Of a stretch of DNA of 14,805 bases, positions 1 through 7,171 are shown one piece after another. How positions within the stretch are numbered: the stretch's first letter is position 1; the number at the start of each line of letters is the position of its first letter. The position numbers and the translations under genes were made by a program. The notes below the pieces were generated by a model, which made no database searches, was not told the DNA's origin, and worked only from the letters and a program-made list of their open reading frames with translations. The DNA comes from CAYJAD01 sp964372165 (GTDB lineage Bacteria > Desulfobacterota > Desulfovibrionia > Desulfovibrionales > Desulfovibrionaceae), in NCBI GenBank assembly GCA_964372165.1, contig CAYJPT010000051.1:1-14805 (forward strand). The letters are read 5' to 3'.

Positions 1-5
1 GCCTT

Positions 6-680
6 ATGAATATAGCTATTATTCCTGCTCGTGGTGGCTCTAAAAGAATTCCACGTAAAAATATTAAGCAATTTATGGATAAACCTCTGATTGCTTATCC
101 TATAAAGGTTTGCCTTGAGAGTGGTCTTTTTTCACATGTTCTTGTTAGCACCGATGATGAAGAAATTGCTAGTATTGCCCGTGATTATGGAGCAGAAGTG
201 CCTTTTATGCGTCCAAGCGAACTTGCAAATGATTTTGCGGGCACAGCTCCGGTAGTTGAGCATGCCTTAACATGGGCAAAAGAACATTGGGGGCAAGTTG
301 AAAATTATTGTCAACTTTATGCGAACCCTTTTACTACTGTTGATAATTTAAAGCTTGGCTTTTCATACCTTAACGAAAAAAATGCTCATCGAGTTTTTGC
401 AATTACAGAATTTGCATATCCCATATTACGCTCATTTACATTTGAAAATGAAAAATTAGCATTTGCTTTCCCTGAATACAAAATGTCACGCTCACAGGAT
501 TTACCAACATTTTATCATGATGCAGCACAATTTTATTGGTATAAGGTAAATATGCCAAATGAAGAAGAAAATATTAAAACGGTACCAATAATTTTAGAGC
601 GCCATATGGTTGTTGATATTGATACAGAAACAGATTGGCTGATGGCTGAAAGAATGGCTAAATTATTAAGTATTAATTAG
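6..680 (+). CDS. pseF: CMP-pseudaminic acid synthetase (acylneuraminate cytidylyltransferase family)
   Basis: This cytoplasmic enzyme activates pseudaminic acid with CTP to give CMP-Pse, the donor for flagellin, LPS or capsule glycosylation. The 224-aa product has the usual family length. The N-terminal nucleotide-binding motif IPARGGSKRIPRKN spans residues 6-19. STDDEEIA (48-55), AEVPFMRP (63-70), the PseF-like stretch SRSQDLPTFYHDAAQFYW (161-178) and DIDTETDW (204-211) follow. The YHDA-QFYW signature favours PseF over NeuA or LegF. The usual 'YATAPF' substrate loop reads YANPF here (105-109), which may reflect a variant sugar. The ATG lies five bases from the window edge, so its ribosome binding site and upstream neighbour cannot be seen. 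The operon continues with pseI at its far end, which supports the assignment. Confidence 0.92.
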   Translation: MNIAIIPARGGSKRIPRKNIKQFMDKPLIAYPIKVCLESGLFSHVLVSTDDEEIASIARDYGAEVPFMRPSELANDFAGTAPVVEHALTWAKEHWGQVENYCQLYANPFTTVDNLKLGFSYLNEKNAHRVFAITEFAYPILRSFTFENEKLAFAFPEYKMSRSQDLPTFYHDAAQFYWYKVNMPNEEENIKTVPIILERHMVVDIDTETDWLMAERMAKLLSIN

Positions 681-746
681 TGTTAACTGTATATATTTTA
701 TAGTGTTTTAAATAGATTTTATATTAATTATAGAAAGGATACTTTC

Positions 747-1835
747 ATGTTAAAATTTGTCTCCGACAGAGTCAATGCATTATGCGGAGTTTCTGTAACA
801 GGACCAACGTGTATATTTATAGAAACTTTTGGTGCTTGCACTAATAGGTGTATTATGTGCCCTACTGCAACAAAAAAAAATAACAATGGGTACATGAAAG
901 ATGAGACCTTTCAACTTATTATTAAAAAGATAAAGGAGATTGGATTTTCAGGAGAATTGCATTTGTATGGTCAATCAGAACCTTTTCTTGATAAAAAAAT
1001 CATAGAACGCATACACTATGCTCATTCTCAATTGCCAGATGTGAAAATTATCATGATTTCAAACTTTACACATCTTTCTGAAGAAATGATGGATAAAATT
1101 CTTGATGCACCCATATTCAATTTGTCATGCTCATTGTATGCTTTTACTAAACAACAGTATAAAGAAATATGTGGAAGAGATAATTTTGAAAAAACCTTCA
1201 TTAATCAGGTTAAATTTCTTAAAAAATACGCAAAAAAAATTCCATTTTCTTATGCTAACTATATAATTGAAAATAGTTCAGTCTCAAGCGATATCGAATT
1301 TATATCCAATTTTATATTCAACATTGCTCCATTAGCCTATGTGCAACGAGGAAAAGTTTATCATTTACATAACACTAAAGATAATAAACTTGTTCGGTCA
1401 AAAAAGTTTTTTTCTGAATGCATTTATACTAGATTAAAGTTTACAGCCTCGGGTGAAATGACGAGTTGTCCTGTAGATGTGTGCACTGATTTTTCAATCG
1501 GAAATATTCATACCTTGAAAGGGACTATTATGGATATTTATAATAATAAAATTGCAACTAATTTGCGCAAGAGTGTGCTTTATAATGATGTAGGATTCTG
1601 TCAACAATGCGAGTTTAGGCGCTCTCAAACAATTAGTGAATATTTGTTAGGTAAACAACTCAAAAATCAAAACGATAAATTTCATCATAAGTTGTCGGTA
1701 CAAAGGAATTCCAAAGAGGATATAGCAAAAAAGCTAATTGAATTTGATAAATTATTCAAAGACAATGAAGAGGATAAATGGCTAGATGTTATTGAACAAC
1801 TACGCGAAGAATTTTATGCACAAAAACAACAGTAA
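747..1835 (+). CDS. Radical SAM/SPASM-domain protein in the Pse locus
   Basis: The 362-aa product is a radical SAM enzyme, which cleaves S-adenosylmethionine with a [4Fe-4S] cluster to start radical chemistry. The cluster motif CTNRCIMC gives C31, C35 and C38. A GQSEPF stretch (75-80) stands where GGEP-type SAM-binding sequences usually lie. The C-terminal half carries SPASM-like auxiliary cluster cysteines C225, C241, C246, C285 and C288 (the last pair as CQQC). A charged, probably helical tail follows from about 300. AGAAAGGA lies 7 nt before the ATG. The substrate is unknown. Its position inside a nonulosonate operon suggests a sugar intermediate (epimerisation, dehydration or similar) rather than a peptide, but that is inferred from context only. 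The gene overlaps the next one by 20 nt. Confidence 0.88.
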   Translation: MLKFVSDRVNALCGVSVTGPTCIFIETFGACTNRCIMCPTATKKNNNGYMKDETFQLIIKKIKEIGFSGELHLYGQSEPFLDKKIIERIHYAHSQLPDVKIIMISNFTHLSEEMMDKILDAPIFNLSCSLYAFTKQQYKEICGRDNFEKTFINQVKFLKKYAKKIPFSYANYIIENSSVSSDIEFISNFIFNIAPLAYVQRGKVYHLHNTKDNKLVRSKKFFSECIYTRLKFTASGEMTSCPVDVCTDFSIGNIHTLKGTIMDIYNNKIATNLRKSVLYNDVGFCQQCEFRRSQTISEYLLGKQLKNQNDKFHHKLSVQRNSKEDIAKKLIEFDKLFKDNEEDKWLDVIEQLREEFYAQKQQ

Positions 1836-2592
1836 ATCCTCACTTGGCTTAAAGCTCTGGTCTATTAATACAGATTATTACTTTGATGAAGCACAAAGGT
1901 TATATAAAGATGGTGCTTTTGACTATGTTGAATTGTATGTAGTGCCAAATACCTTGCATACAATTGAAAAATGGGCAAGCATTGGCATTCCTCTTGCTTT
2001 GCATGCACCTCATTTTATGCATGATATTAATTTATCAGATGCTGATAAGTATGACTTCAATGCCAAAATATTTTTAGAGGTTGAGGAGTTTAGAACAGCA
2101 CTAAATACACGCTACACAATTATACATTCAGGCGTTGGCGGTGATATAAAGCAAGCCATTGTGCAGCTCAATAAAATATTACCCCAGGGCGCACTTATAG
2201 AAAATAAACCCTATAAAGCACCATTTAATACTGATAATATATGCCGAGGCGCAACTTATGAAGAAATTGCCTCGGTATTACAAAATACCGACTTAGGGTT
2301 TTGTTTAGATATTGGGCATGCTATTTGCGCAGCAAATTCATTACAGCAAGATCCTTATGAATATCTTGAGAAATTTCAAAGCTTATCACCTCATTGCTAT
2401 CATATAAGCGGTAACTTTATTGATAGTGAAATAGATCGACACCTTCATTTGCATGAAGGTGATTTTGACTTTAAAAAAATATTTTCAATAATTGATACCA
2501 CAAAAGATATTGCAGTGGAAACTAATAAAGATTCAAAAACTTTGTTAGAAGATTTTAGAAAGGATGTAGAATGTCTTGCAAAAATGCTATAA
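1816..2592 (+). CDS. Xylose-isomerase-like TIM-barrel protein (sugar phosphate isomerase/epimerase family)
   Basis: The 258-aa protein resembles the AP-endonuclease-2/xylose-isomerase-like fold (PF01261). Members are metal-dependent isomerases, epimerases or dehydratases acting on sugars and inositols. Candidate metal and catalytic residues fall at β-strand ends in the expected order: HAPH (63-66), HSG (104-106), E129 in IENKP, D165 and H168 in CLDIGH, H196 in YHISG, H213 in HLHEGD and E235 in VETN. An in-frame ATG at 1786 would add ten residues (50-nt overlap with the upstream gene). I prefer 1816 because GAAGA lies 5 nt before it and the conserved sequence begins only at about SLGLKLWS. The gene overlaps the upstream radical SAM gene by 20 nt and the downstream ATP-grasp gene by 22 nt. 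The substrate is unassigned; an isomerase or epimerase step on a glycan precursor is the likeliest role. Confidence 0.83.
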   Translation: MHKNNSKSSLGLKLWSINTDYYFDEAQRLYKDGAFDYVELYVVPNTLHTIEKWASIGIPLALHAPHFMHDINLSDADKYDFNAKIFLEVEEFRTALNTRYTIIHSGVGGDIKQAIVQLNKILPQGALIENKPYKAPFNTDNICRGATYEEIASVLQNTDLGFCLDIGHAICAANSLQQDPYEYLEKFQSLSPHCYHISGNFIDSEIDRHLHLHEGDFDFKKIFSIIDTTKDIAVETNKDSKTLLEDFRKDVECLAKML

Positions 2593-3791
2593 TTTTAGGA
2601 GGAAACTCTTTAAACAACGGAATATATGAGAAACTTAAAACCTTAGGTTTTCATGTGTCTGTTGTTGATTATCGTGAAAATATTAGTTTTAAAAGTGATA
2701 CGCATCTTGTATTCAATGCTATTGATAAAAATATATCGCCTTGGTTGCGCTCTAATGGTTATGATAATATAGACTTAGTTTATACGTCTATGGACAATGC
2801 TGGGCTTGCACAAAATGCCATATGCAAGGAATACGGATTGCTAAGTGCAAGTGATGAAGCTGTGATTAAAGCACATAATAAACATGCTATGCATGACACT
2901 TGGGCAAGAGATGGCTTATTAAATAGATTAAGTCTTTCATTGCAACAATATGACGATACTATTGCTTCAATGAATCAGCATAAGCGCATTATCATTAAAC
3001 CATCTGATGCTTGCGCCTCTAGGGGCATGAGCATCCTTAATAGAGGTGAATCAAAAGACAAACTAAAACAAGCTTTTGACTATGCCTTAAAGTTTAGTAC
3101 AAACCAATATGTAAATATTGAGGAGTTTGTTTGTGGTACAGAATTTAGTGTTGAAATGGTGGGTGATGACTATGGTAATGTTGCAGTTTTTGCCATTGCT
3201 GAAAAACACCATAGTAAGTATGCAACAGGCATTGTTGCAACAAAGTTACATTATAATTCACTAAAGTATTCTGAATCTTTTTTTAATGAAATAGCAGACT
3301 TTAGTATAGCATGTTATAAAAATTTAGATTTGCGCAATACTTTTGGGCATCTAGAAGTAATACGTAAAGAAGATGGAACTTTTAGCCCTGTGGAAATTGG
3401 ATCAAGATCCTCTGGGTATATTGCAAGCCATTTTACTGATTTTTCAACAAATAATTCTTATTTAAGCGCATTGTACGATGTGCAACATGGCAAACAAGTG
3501 CAAAATGGCCTTGTTAAACAAAGTGATATATCTTCCTGTTACTTTTTTTATGACTTCCCAATAGATTTGCCTATAAAAAAAGAATGTAACCTTATGGATT
3601 TTCTGGGTAAAAATATACAATCCCATGCGTTTGACCGAAGTAAAATTAAAAAAAATAATACTTTTAATATTTTAACGCAAGATACAGATCGACATGGCTT
3701 TGAAATTATTTCAGGACAAAAAAATCTACTTACTATTGAAAATATTATCAACACTGAAAATCAGCTTATCAAGGAAATGTTTCATGGATAA
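2571..3791 (+). CDS. ATP-grasp family ligase
   Basis: The 406-aa protein has ATP-grasp architecture. An N-terminal Rossmann-like pre-ATP domain (IILGGNSLNNGIYEKL, 7-22) leads to IIKPSDACASRGM (141-153) with ATP-binding K143. The adenine-contacting EEF segment is at 184-186, and the C-terminal metal-binding strands carry GHLEVI (259-264) and PVEIGSRSSGY (273-283, E275 and R279). Such enzymes form an acyl-phosphate and join it to an amine or thiol. In this context amide formation between a carboxylate and an amino sugar or amino acid is plausible, for example installing an N-acyl group, but the substrate is not evident. AGAAAGGA 6 nt before the ATG fixes the start. The gene overlaps the preceding one by 22 nt and the following methyltransferase by 8 nt. 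Confidence 0.85.
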   Translation: MSCKNAIILGGNSLNNGIYEKLKTLGFHVSVVDYRENISFKSDTHLVFNAIDKNISPWLRSNGYDNIDLVYTSMDNAGLAQNAICKEYGLLSASDEAVIKAHNKHAMHDTWARDGLLNRLSLSLQQYDDTIASMNQHKRIIIKPSDACASRGMSILNRGESKDKLKQAFDYALKFSTNQYVNIEEFVCGTEFSVEMVGDDYGNVAVFAIAEKHHSKYATGIVATKLHYNSLKYSESFFNEIADFSIACYKNLDLRNTFGHLEVIRKEDGTFSPVEIGSRSSGYIASHFTDFSTNNSYLSALYDVQHGKQVQNGLVKQSDISSCYFFYDFPIDLPIKKECNLMDFLGKNIQSHAFDRSKIKKNNTFNILTQDTDRHGFEIISGQKNLLTIENIINTENQLIKEMFHG

Positions 3792-4452
3792 AATGGATTT
3801 AGATGAATTAAATGCCACAATTAAACGCTATGATTTGCGATTTAAGCAATTTGGGTACTCGCCTAAATCATTGGGATGGTTAAAGGGTAAGCAGGAAATT
3901 AGGTTTATGAACCTCCTATCCGAGTACAATGTAAACAATAAGCATATACTTGATATTGGTTGTGGTTTTGGTGATTTAAATACAGTTTTAAGCAAAGTAG
4001 CACATAAATACCAATACACTGGTTGTGATTTATATGACAATTTTATTGCTGAAGGTAAAATAAAATATCCTAATGGTATATTTAAGTGTGGGGATTTTTT
4101 ATCATTAGAGTTAAAAGATGACTACGATTGGGCAGTAGCTTCAGGACCGTTTAATCATATTTTTGAAAAAAAGGATAACTACGATTTTATTCAAAGTGTT
4201 ATGAGTAAAACACTAGATATTGTTAAAGATGGATTTTCTTTTGACTTTATCTCCGATAGAGTTGATTATAGGGATGAGCATATTTTTTACGCAAATTCTG
4301 AGAAAATTCTTTCCATGGCGTACGATTTTTCAAGAAATGTAATTTTAAAAAATAATTACATGCCTTTTGAGTTTTCTATTTTCGTTTACAAAGATGACTC
4401 TTTTAATGATAACAATGTATTTAATAGTTTTTTGCATAATGAAAATTTTTGA
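3784..4452 (+). CDS. Class I SAM-dependent methyltransferase
   Basis: The 222-aa protein contains the Rossmann methyltransferase motif I, ILDIGCGFG (55-63). The acidic residue for the SAM ribose is in GCDLYD (80-85), and a motif II/III region runs through KCGDF and DWAVASGPFNH (115-125). The N-terminal KRYDLRFKQFGYSPKSLGW (15-33) resembles stand-alone methyltransferases found in surface polysaccharide loci. A longer reading from 3694 is possible. The start at 3784 is chosen because AAGGA lies 8 nt upstream and gives the 8-nt overlap with the ATP-grasp gene that is typical of coupled translation. It probably O- or N-methylates a sugar or its acyl substituent, since methylated acyl groups are known on some nonulosonates. 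The acceptor cannot be read from the sequence. Confidence 0.85.
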   Translation: MDKMDLDELNATIKRYDLRFKQFGYSPKSLGWLKGKQEIRFMNLLSEYNVNNKHILDIGCGFGDLNTVLSKVAHKYQYTGCDLYDNFIAEGKIKYPNGIFKCGDFLSLELKDDYDWAVASGPFNHIFEKKDNYDFIQSVMSKTLDIVKDGFSFDFISDRVDYRDEHIFYANSEKILSMAYDFSRNVILKNNYMPFEFSIFVYKDDSFNDNNVFNSFLHNENF

Positions 4453-5155
4453 TTGCTTAACTCACCCCACAATTGACAGCACATGGCTTAATCCTAGGTT
4501 TAGTAAATATGCCAGTTTGGAATATTTACTAGTAGAAATGGCGAAAAACAATATTTATAAAGCCTTTGCTGTTGGGTTAAAAGGAGTTGGCGCTTATGAT
4601 GAAGAAAGATTTATTAACTTCCTACAACCACATACAAATTTAATACCAATAGCTTTTTGCAACAAACCTACTCAATTGGATAGCATTAAGGCTTTGGGCT
4701 ATAAAGGTATTAAAATTCATCCTCGTTTATCAAAATTTAATGGCGATGAAGATGTGATTTTTGACATCATTAAGAAAGCAAATGAGCTTAAATTGATTGT
4801 GCTGTATTGTGGCTTTTTAGGATTAAATAAGTCATTTGTTGATAAAATAAAAGATGCAAAAATTATTTACTTGCATTGTGGTGCAAAGGATTTTCTTAAT
4901 ACATTTAATGCATTGCGTCATAAAAAGCATATCCTATTTGACTTGTCATATACTATGTGTATATACCAAGAATTGCATGAGGTTATTTATGATACATTAT
5001 GCCTTTACCCTCATAGATTTTGCATAGGCTCAGATCACCCAGAAGTTGACTACCAAACCTTGAGAAATACTTTTGAAAAAATCACTATGGGTTTTAAGCA
5101 AGAAGATAAAGAACTTATTGCATTTAAGAATTTAGAGCGTTTTTTACAGGAGTAA
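4439..5155 (+). CDS. Amidohydrolase-2-like TIM-barrel protein with a degenerate metal site
   Basis: The 238-aa protein resembles the amidohydrolase_2 superfamily (PF04909: decarboxylases, hydratases, lactonases). Recognisable elements are DCLTHP near the N-terminus (5-10), GIKIHPR (90-96), YLHCG (144-148, H146) and GSDHPE (197-202, D199). Two usual metal-ligand positions look altered. The N-terminal HxH reads LTH, and the β5 histidine appears to be tyrosine (LIVLYCG, Y123). The protein may therefore use a single or different metal, or have lost hydrolytic activity. The start at ATG 4439 gives a 14-nt overlap with the methyltransferase. An upstream ATG at 4367 would lie deep in that gene and add a hydrophobic, unconserved stretch. 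No clear Shine-Dalgarno is present, so coupling to the upstream gene is likely. The pairing with the RraA-like gene 3 nt downstream is notable. Confidence 0.75.
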   Translation: MKIFDCLTHPTIDSTWLNPRFSKYASLEYLLVEMAKNNIYKAFAVGLKGVGAYDEERFINFLQPHTNLIPIAFCNKPTQLDSIKALGYKGIKIHPRLSKFNGDEDVIFDIIKKANELKLIVLYCGFLGLNKSFVDKIKDAKIIYLHCGAKDFLNTFNALRHKKHILFDLSYTMCIYQELHEVIYDTLCLYPHRFCIGSDHPEVDYQTLRNTFEKITMGFKQEDKELIAFKNLERFLQE

Positions 5156-5161
5156 GTTTTG
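5148..5161 (+). promoter_or_regulatory. Shine-Dalgarno that decides a TTG start
   Basis: AGGAG at 5148-5152, overlapping the end of the upstream gene, is followed by a 6-nt spacer and TTG at 5159-5161. The alternative in-frame ATG at 5180 is preceded only by A/T-rich sequence. This supports a non-ATG start for the RraA-like gene. Confidence 0.7.
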
Positions 5162-5824
5162 GATAATTCAGATTTACAAATGGATATGACTGATAAAATT
5201 TTGGAATATATATCAGAAAACAAAGTATCTACTACAGAAATAGCTGATGCTTTGGGGCGTACTGGAGAGTTGCATAGTGCTTTGTACTCACTTACACCTC
5301 GTGCACGTGCTGTTGGACGCATTTACTATGCTCCATGTTTTAACAATTCTAATTATTATGCACATTTATTTATAGAAAAAGCACCCAAAAAGCATATTAT
5401 TATTGTTGAAGGTGTAAATTGCGCTAATAGGGCTTTATTTGGTGAGCTTGTTGCAAAATATATTATTTTATATAAACAATCTCCTGCTGTTATAGCTTTG
5501 GGCATGGTGCGCGATGCGCAATCTTTAATAAAAGAAGCTTACCCTGTGTGGGCACTTGGTACCACACCTATTGGTTGTGAAAATTATGACACCGGTATGG
5601 ATGAACAGTATTATAATGAGCGTAAAAAATTTTTTGAGGGTGCTATTGCCATTGCTGATGATACTGGCGTCATTGTGATAACTCAAGATAGATTAAATGA
5701 AGAGCTTTATGCTGCTTTGCAAGAAATGGAGCTTAAAGAAGATATTTGGTTTGATTGCCTCGATCGCTTGAAAATGTCAACTTTTGAAATTGTATGCCAA
5801 AAAAAATATGAGCAATTTAAATAA
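5159..5824 (+). CDS. RraA/HMG-CHA aldolase-like protein
   Basis: The 221-aa protein belongs to the RraA-like family (PF03737). Members include metal-dependent 4-hydroxy-4-methyl-2-oxoglutarate/4-carboxy-4-hydroxy-2-oxoadipate aldolases and E. coli RraA, an RNase E inhibitor. The family pattern is clear: STTEIADALG (24-33), GRIYYAP (53-59), IIVEG (81-85), GEL (95-97) and GMVRDAQSLIKEAYPVWALG (115-134). The catalytic Arg-Asp pair R118/D119 is retained, and a GVIVIT strand follows near the end. I favour an aldolase- or lyase-type role over RNase regulation because of the operon. The start is TTG at 5159, supported by AGGAG 6 nt upstream; the next in-frame ATG (5180) has no ribosome binding site. 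The gene lies 3 nt after the amidohydrolase-like gene and 1 nt before pseI. Confidence 0.82.
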   Translation: MDNSDLQMDMTDKILEYISENKVSTTEIADALGRTGELHSALYSLTPRARAVGRIYYAPCFNNSNYYAHLFIEKAPKKHIIIVEGVNCANRALFGELVAKYIILYKQSPAVIALGMVRDAQSLIKEAYPVWALGTTPIGCENYDTGMDEQYYNERKKFFEGAIAIADDTGVIVITQDRLNEELYAALQEMELKEDIWFDCLDRLKMSTFEIVCQKKYEQFK

Positions 5825-5825
5825 T

Positions 5826-6836
5826 ATGAATAAAAAAACTTTTATAATAGCTGAAATTTCTGCAAATCATAGAGGCAATATTGATATTGCCAAAAAAATC
5901 ATAAAGGCTGCTTTAGAAAGTGGTGCTGATGCTGTTAAACTTCAAACCTATACTGCAGACACTATTACACTTGATTGTAAGGCGGACTATTTTCGCATTA
6001 AGGGTGGTACTCCTTGGGATTCTCAATATATGCATGAGGTTTATCAAGAAGCCTACACTCCTTGGGAGTGGACTCCACAACTAATGTCATATGCAAATGA
6101 TTTAGGGCTTGATTGTTTTTCTACCCCCTTTGACTTGACAGCTGTTGATTTTTTGGAAAAATGCGAAGTAAGCAGACATAAAATTGCATCTTTTGAGTTA
6201 ATTGATATTCCCCTACTTAAAAAAGTAGCACAAACAAAAAAACCTATTATAATGTCTACCGGTATGGGAACTTTGGCAGAAATAGATGAAGCCGTGCGAA
6301 CTTTGCGCGCTAATGGCACTACAGATTTAACATTATTAAAATGTACTTCATCATATCCTGCTCCTGTGGAAGAAGCAAATTTACTAACAATTCCACATCT
6401 TGCCACAAGCTTTAATTGTAAAGTAGGTCTTTCTGACCATACTATGGGATCAGCTTGCGCTGTTGCCGCAGTAGCTCTTGGTGCAAGCGTTATTGAAAAG
6501 CACTTTACCCTTGCTCGTGCAGACGGTGGGCCAGATGCTGCTTTTAGTATGGAGCCGCATGAATTTAAGCAAATGGTAAATGATATTCGTGTAGTTGAAA
6601 AAGCTCTCGGTTGTGTAAATTATGAACGTAGCACAAAGGAAGAAAGTAGCGCTTTATATAGACGATCCCTTTTTGCTATTAAAGATATAGAGATTGGTGA
6701 AGTGCTAACGACTGAAAATGTGCGCAGTATTCGCCCAGGACATGGCTTGCATACTCGCTACTTAGAGCAAATATTAGGTAGAAAAGCACGCTTAAAAATT
6801 AAAAAGGGCACACCTTTAAGCTTTAATTTGATTTAA
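5826..6836 (+). CDS. pseI: Pseudaminic acid synthase
   Basis: This enzyme condenses 2,4-diacetamido-2,4,6-trideoxy-L-altropyranose with phosphoenolpyruvate to form pseudaminic acid. The 336-aa protein has the complete NeuB-type layout: a TIM barrel (about 1-265) and a C-terminal antifreeze/SAF domain (about 278-336, RRSLFAIKDIEIGEVLT to the end). Family motifs include AEISANH (9-15), DAVKLQTYTADTI (35-47), EAYTPWEW (75-82), STPFD (99-103), KCTSSYPAP (172-180) and GLSDHTMG (201-208). H205 and EKHF H226 lie 21 residues apart, as in the metal ligands of NeuB. The EAYTPWEW and TPFD wording is characteristic of PseI rather than NeuB or LegI. The start at 5826 is 1 nt after the upstream stop. An in-frame ATG at 5808 and a TTG at 5784 are possible but precede unconserved sequence. 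It closes the operon. Confidence 0.92.
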   Translation: MNKKTFIIAEISANHRGNIDIAKKIIKAALESGADAVKLQTYTADTITLDCKADYFRIKGGTPWDSQYMHEVYQEAYTPWEWTPQLMSYANDLGLDCFSTPFDLTAVDFLEKCEVSRHKIASFELIDIPLLKKVAQTKKPIIMSTGMGTLAEIDEAVRTLRANGTTDLTLLKCTSSYPAPVEEANLLTIPHLATSFNCKVGLSDHTMGSACAVAAVALGASVIEKHFTLARADGGPDAAFSMEPHEFKQMVNDIRVVEKALGCVNYERSTKEESSALYRRSLFAIKDIEIGEVLTTENVRSIRPGHGLHTRYLEQILGRKARLKIKKGTPLSFNLI

Positions 6837-7171
6837 TGCCTATATAAAATAGCGGATTTGTAGCTGACTGAAAAGACACATTATGTATGAAGTAGAAAAT
6901 ATACCTGAAATATTATCCTTTGTGATTTACAAATTAGATGTAATAATTTGGCTCTAGGTGTGCTTTCATGTAATGAGTATGTGTCGGAAAACAATTGTTG
7001 ATAATGGAATTAAAAACCCTTTGCCGGAACACATTATGTCATTTTAGTGAAGAAATATTGTAAATATTTTAAAATAATGGCTAAAAAAATAATAATTTCT
7101 ATAGATTATACTGATGTGATTAAATGTGCTTGTTCGAAGAGTTTAGTCAAGCATATAAATGGAGCGATTTT
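6837..7171 (+). other. Intergenic region with one short reading frame
   Basis: This 335-nt AT-rich stretch separates pseI from the GT-B-like gene. No terminator hairpin with a T-run and no convincing promoter was seen. One frame is open from 7014 to 7175. Its only ATG (7077) begins a 32-codon reading frame (MAKKIIISIDYTDVIK...) whose TGA overlaps the ATG of the next gene. It lacks a ribosome binding site and may be a leader, a remnant of a decayed gene or chance. Confidence 0.4.

Noticed and set aside
5159..5824. RraA regulator of RNase E
   Set aside because: The family cannot be split by eye, but the operon context and the retained Arg-Asp pair make an enzyme role more likely than RNase regulation.
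5784..5825. Longer pseI starts (TTG 5784 or ATG 5808)
   Set aside because: The extra residues lie inside the upstream gene, are not family-like and have no ribosome binding site; MNKKTFIIAEISANH fits the usual PseI N-terminus.
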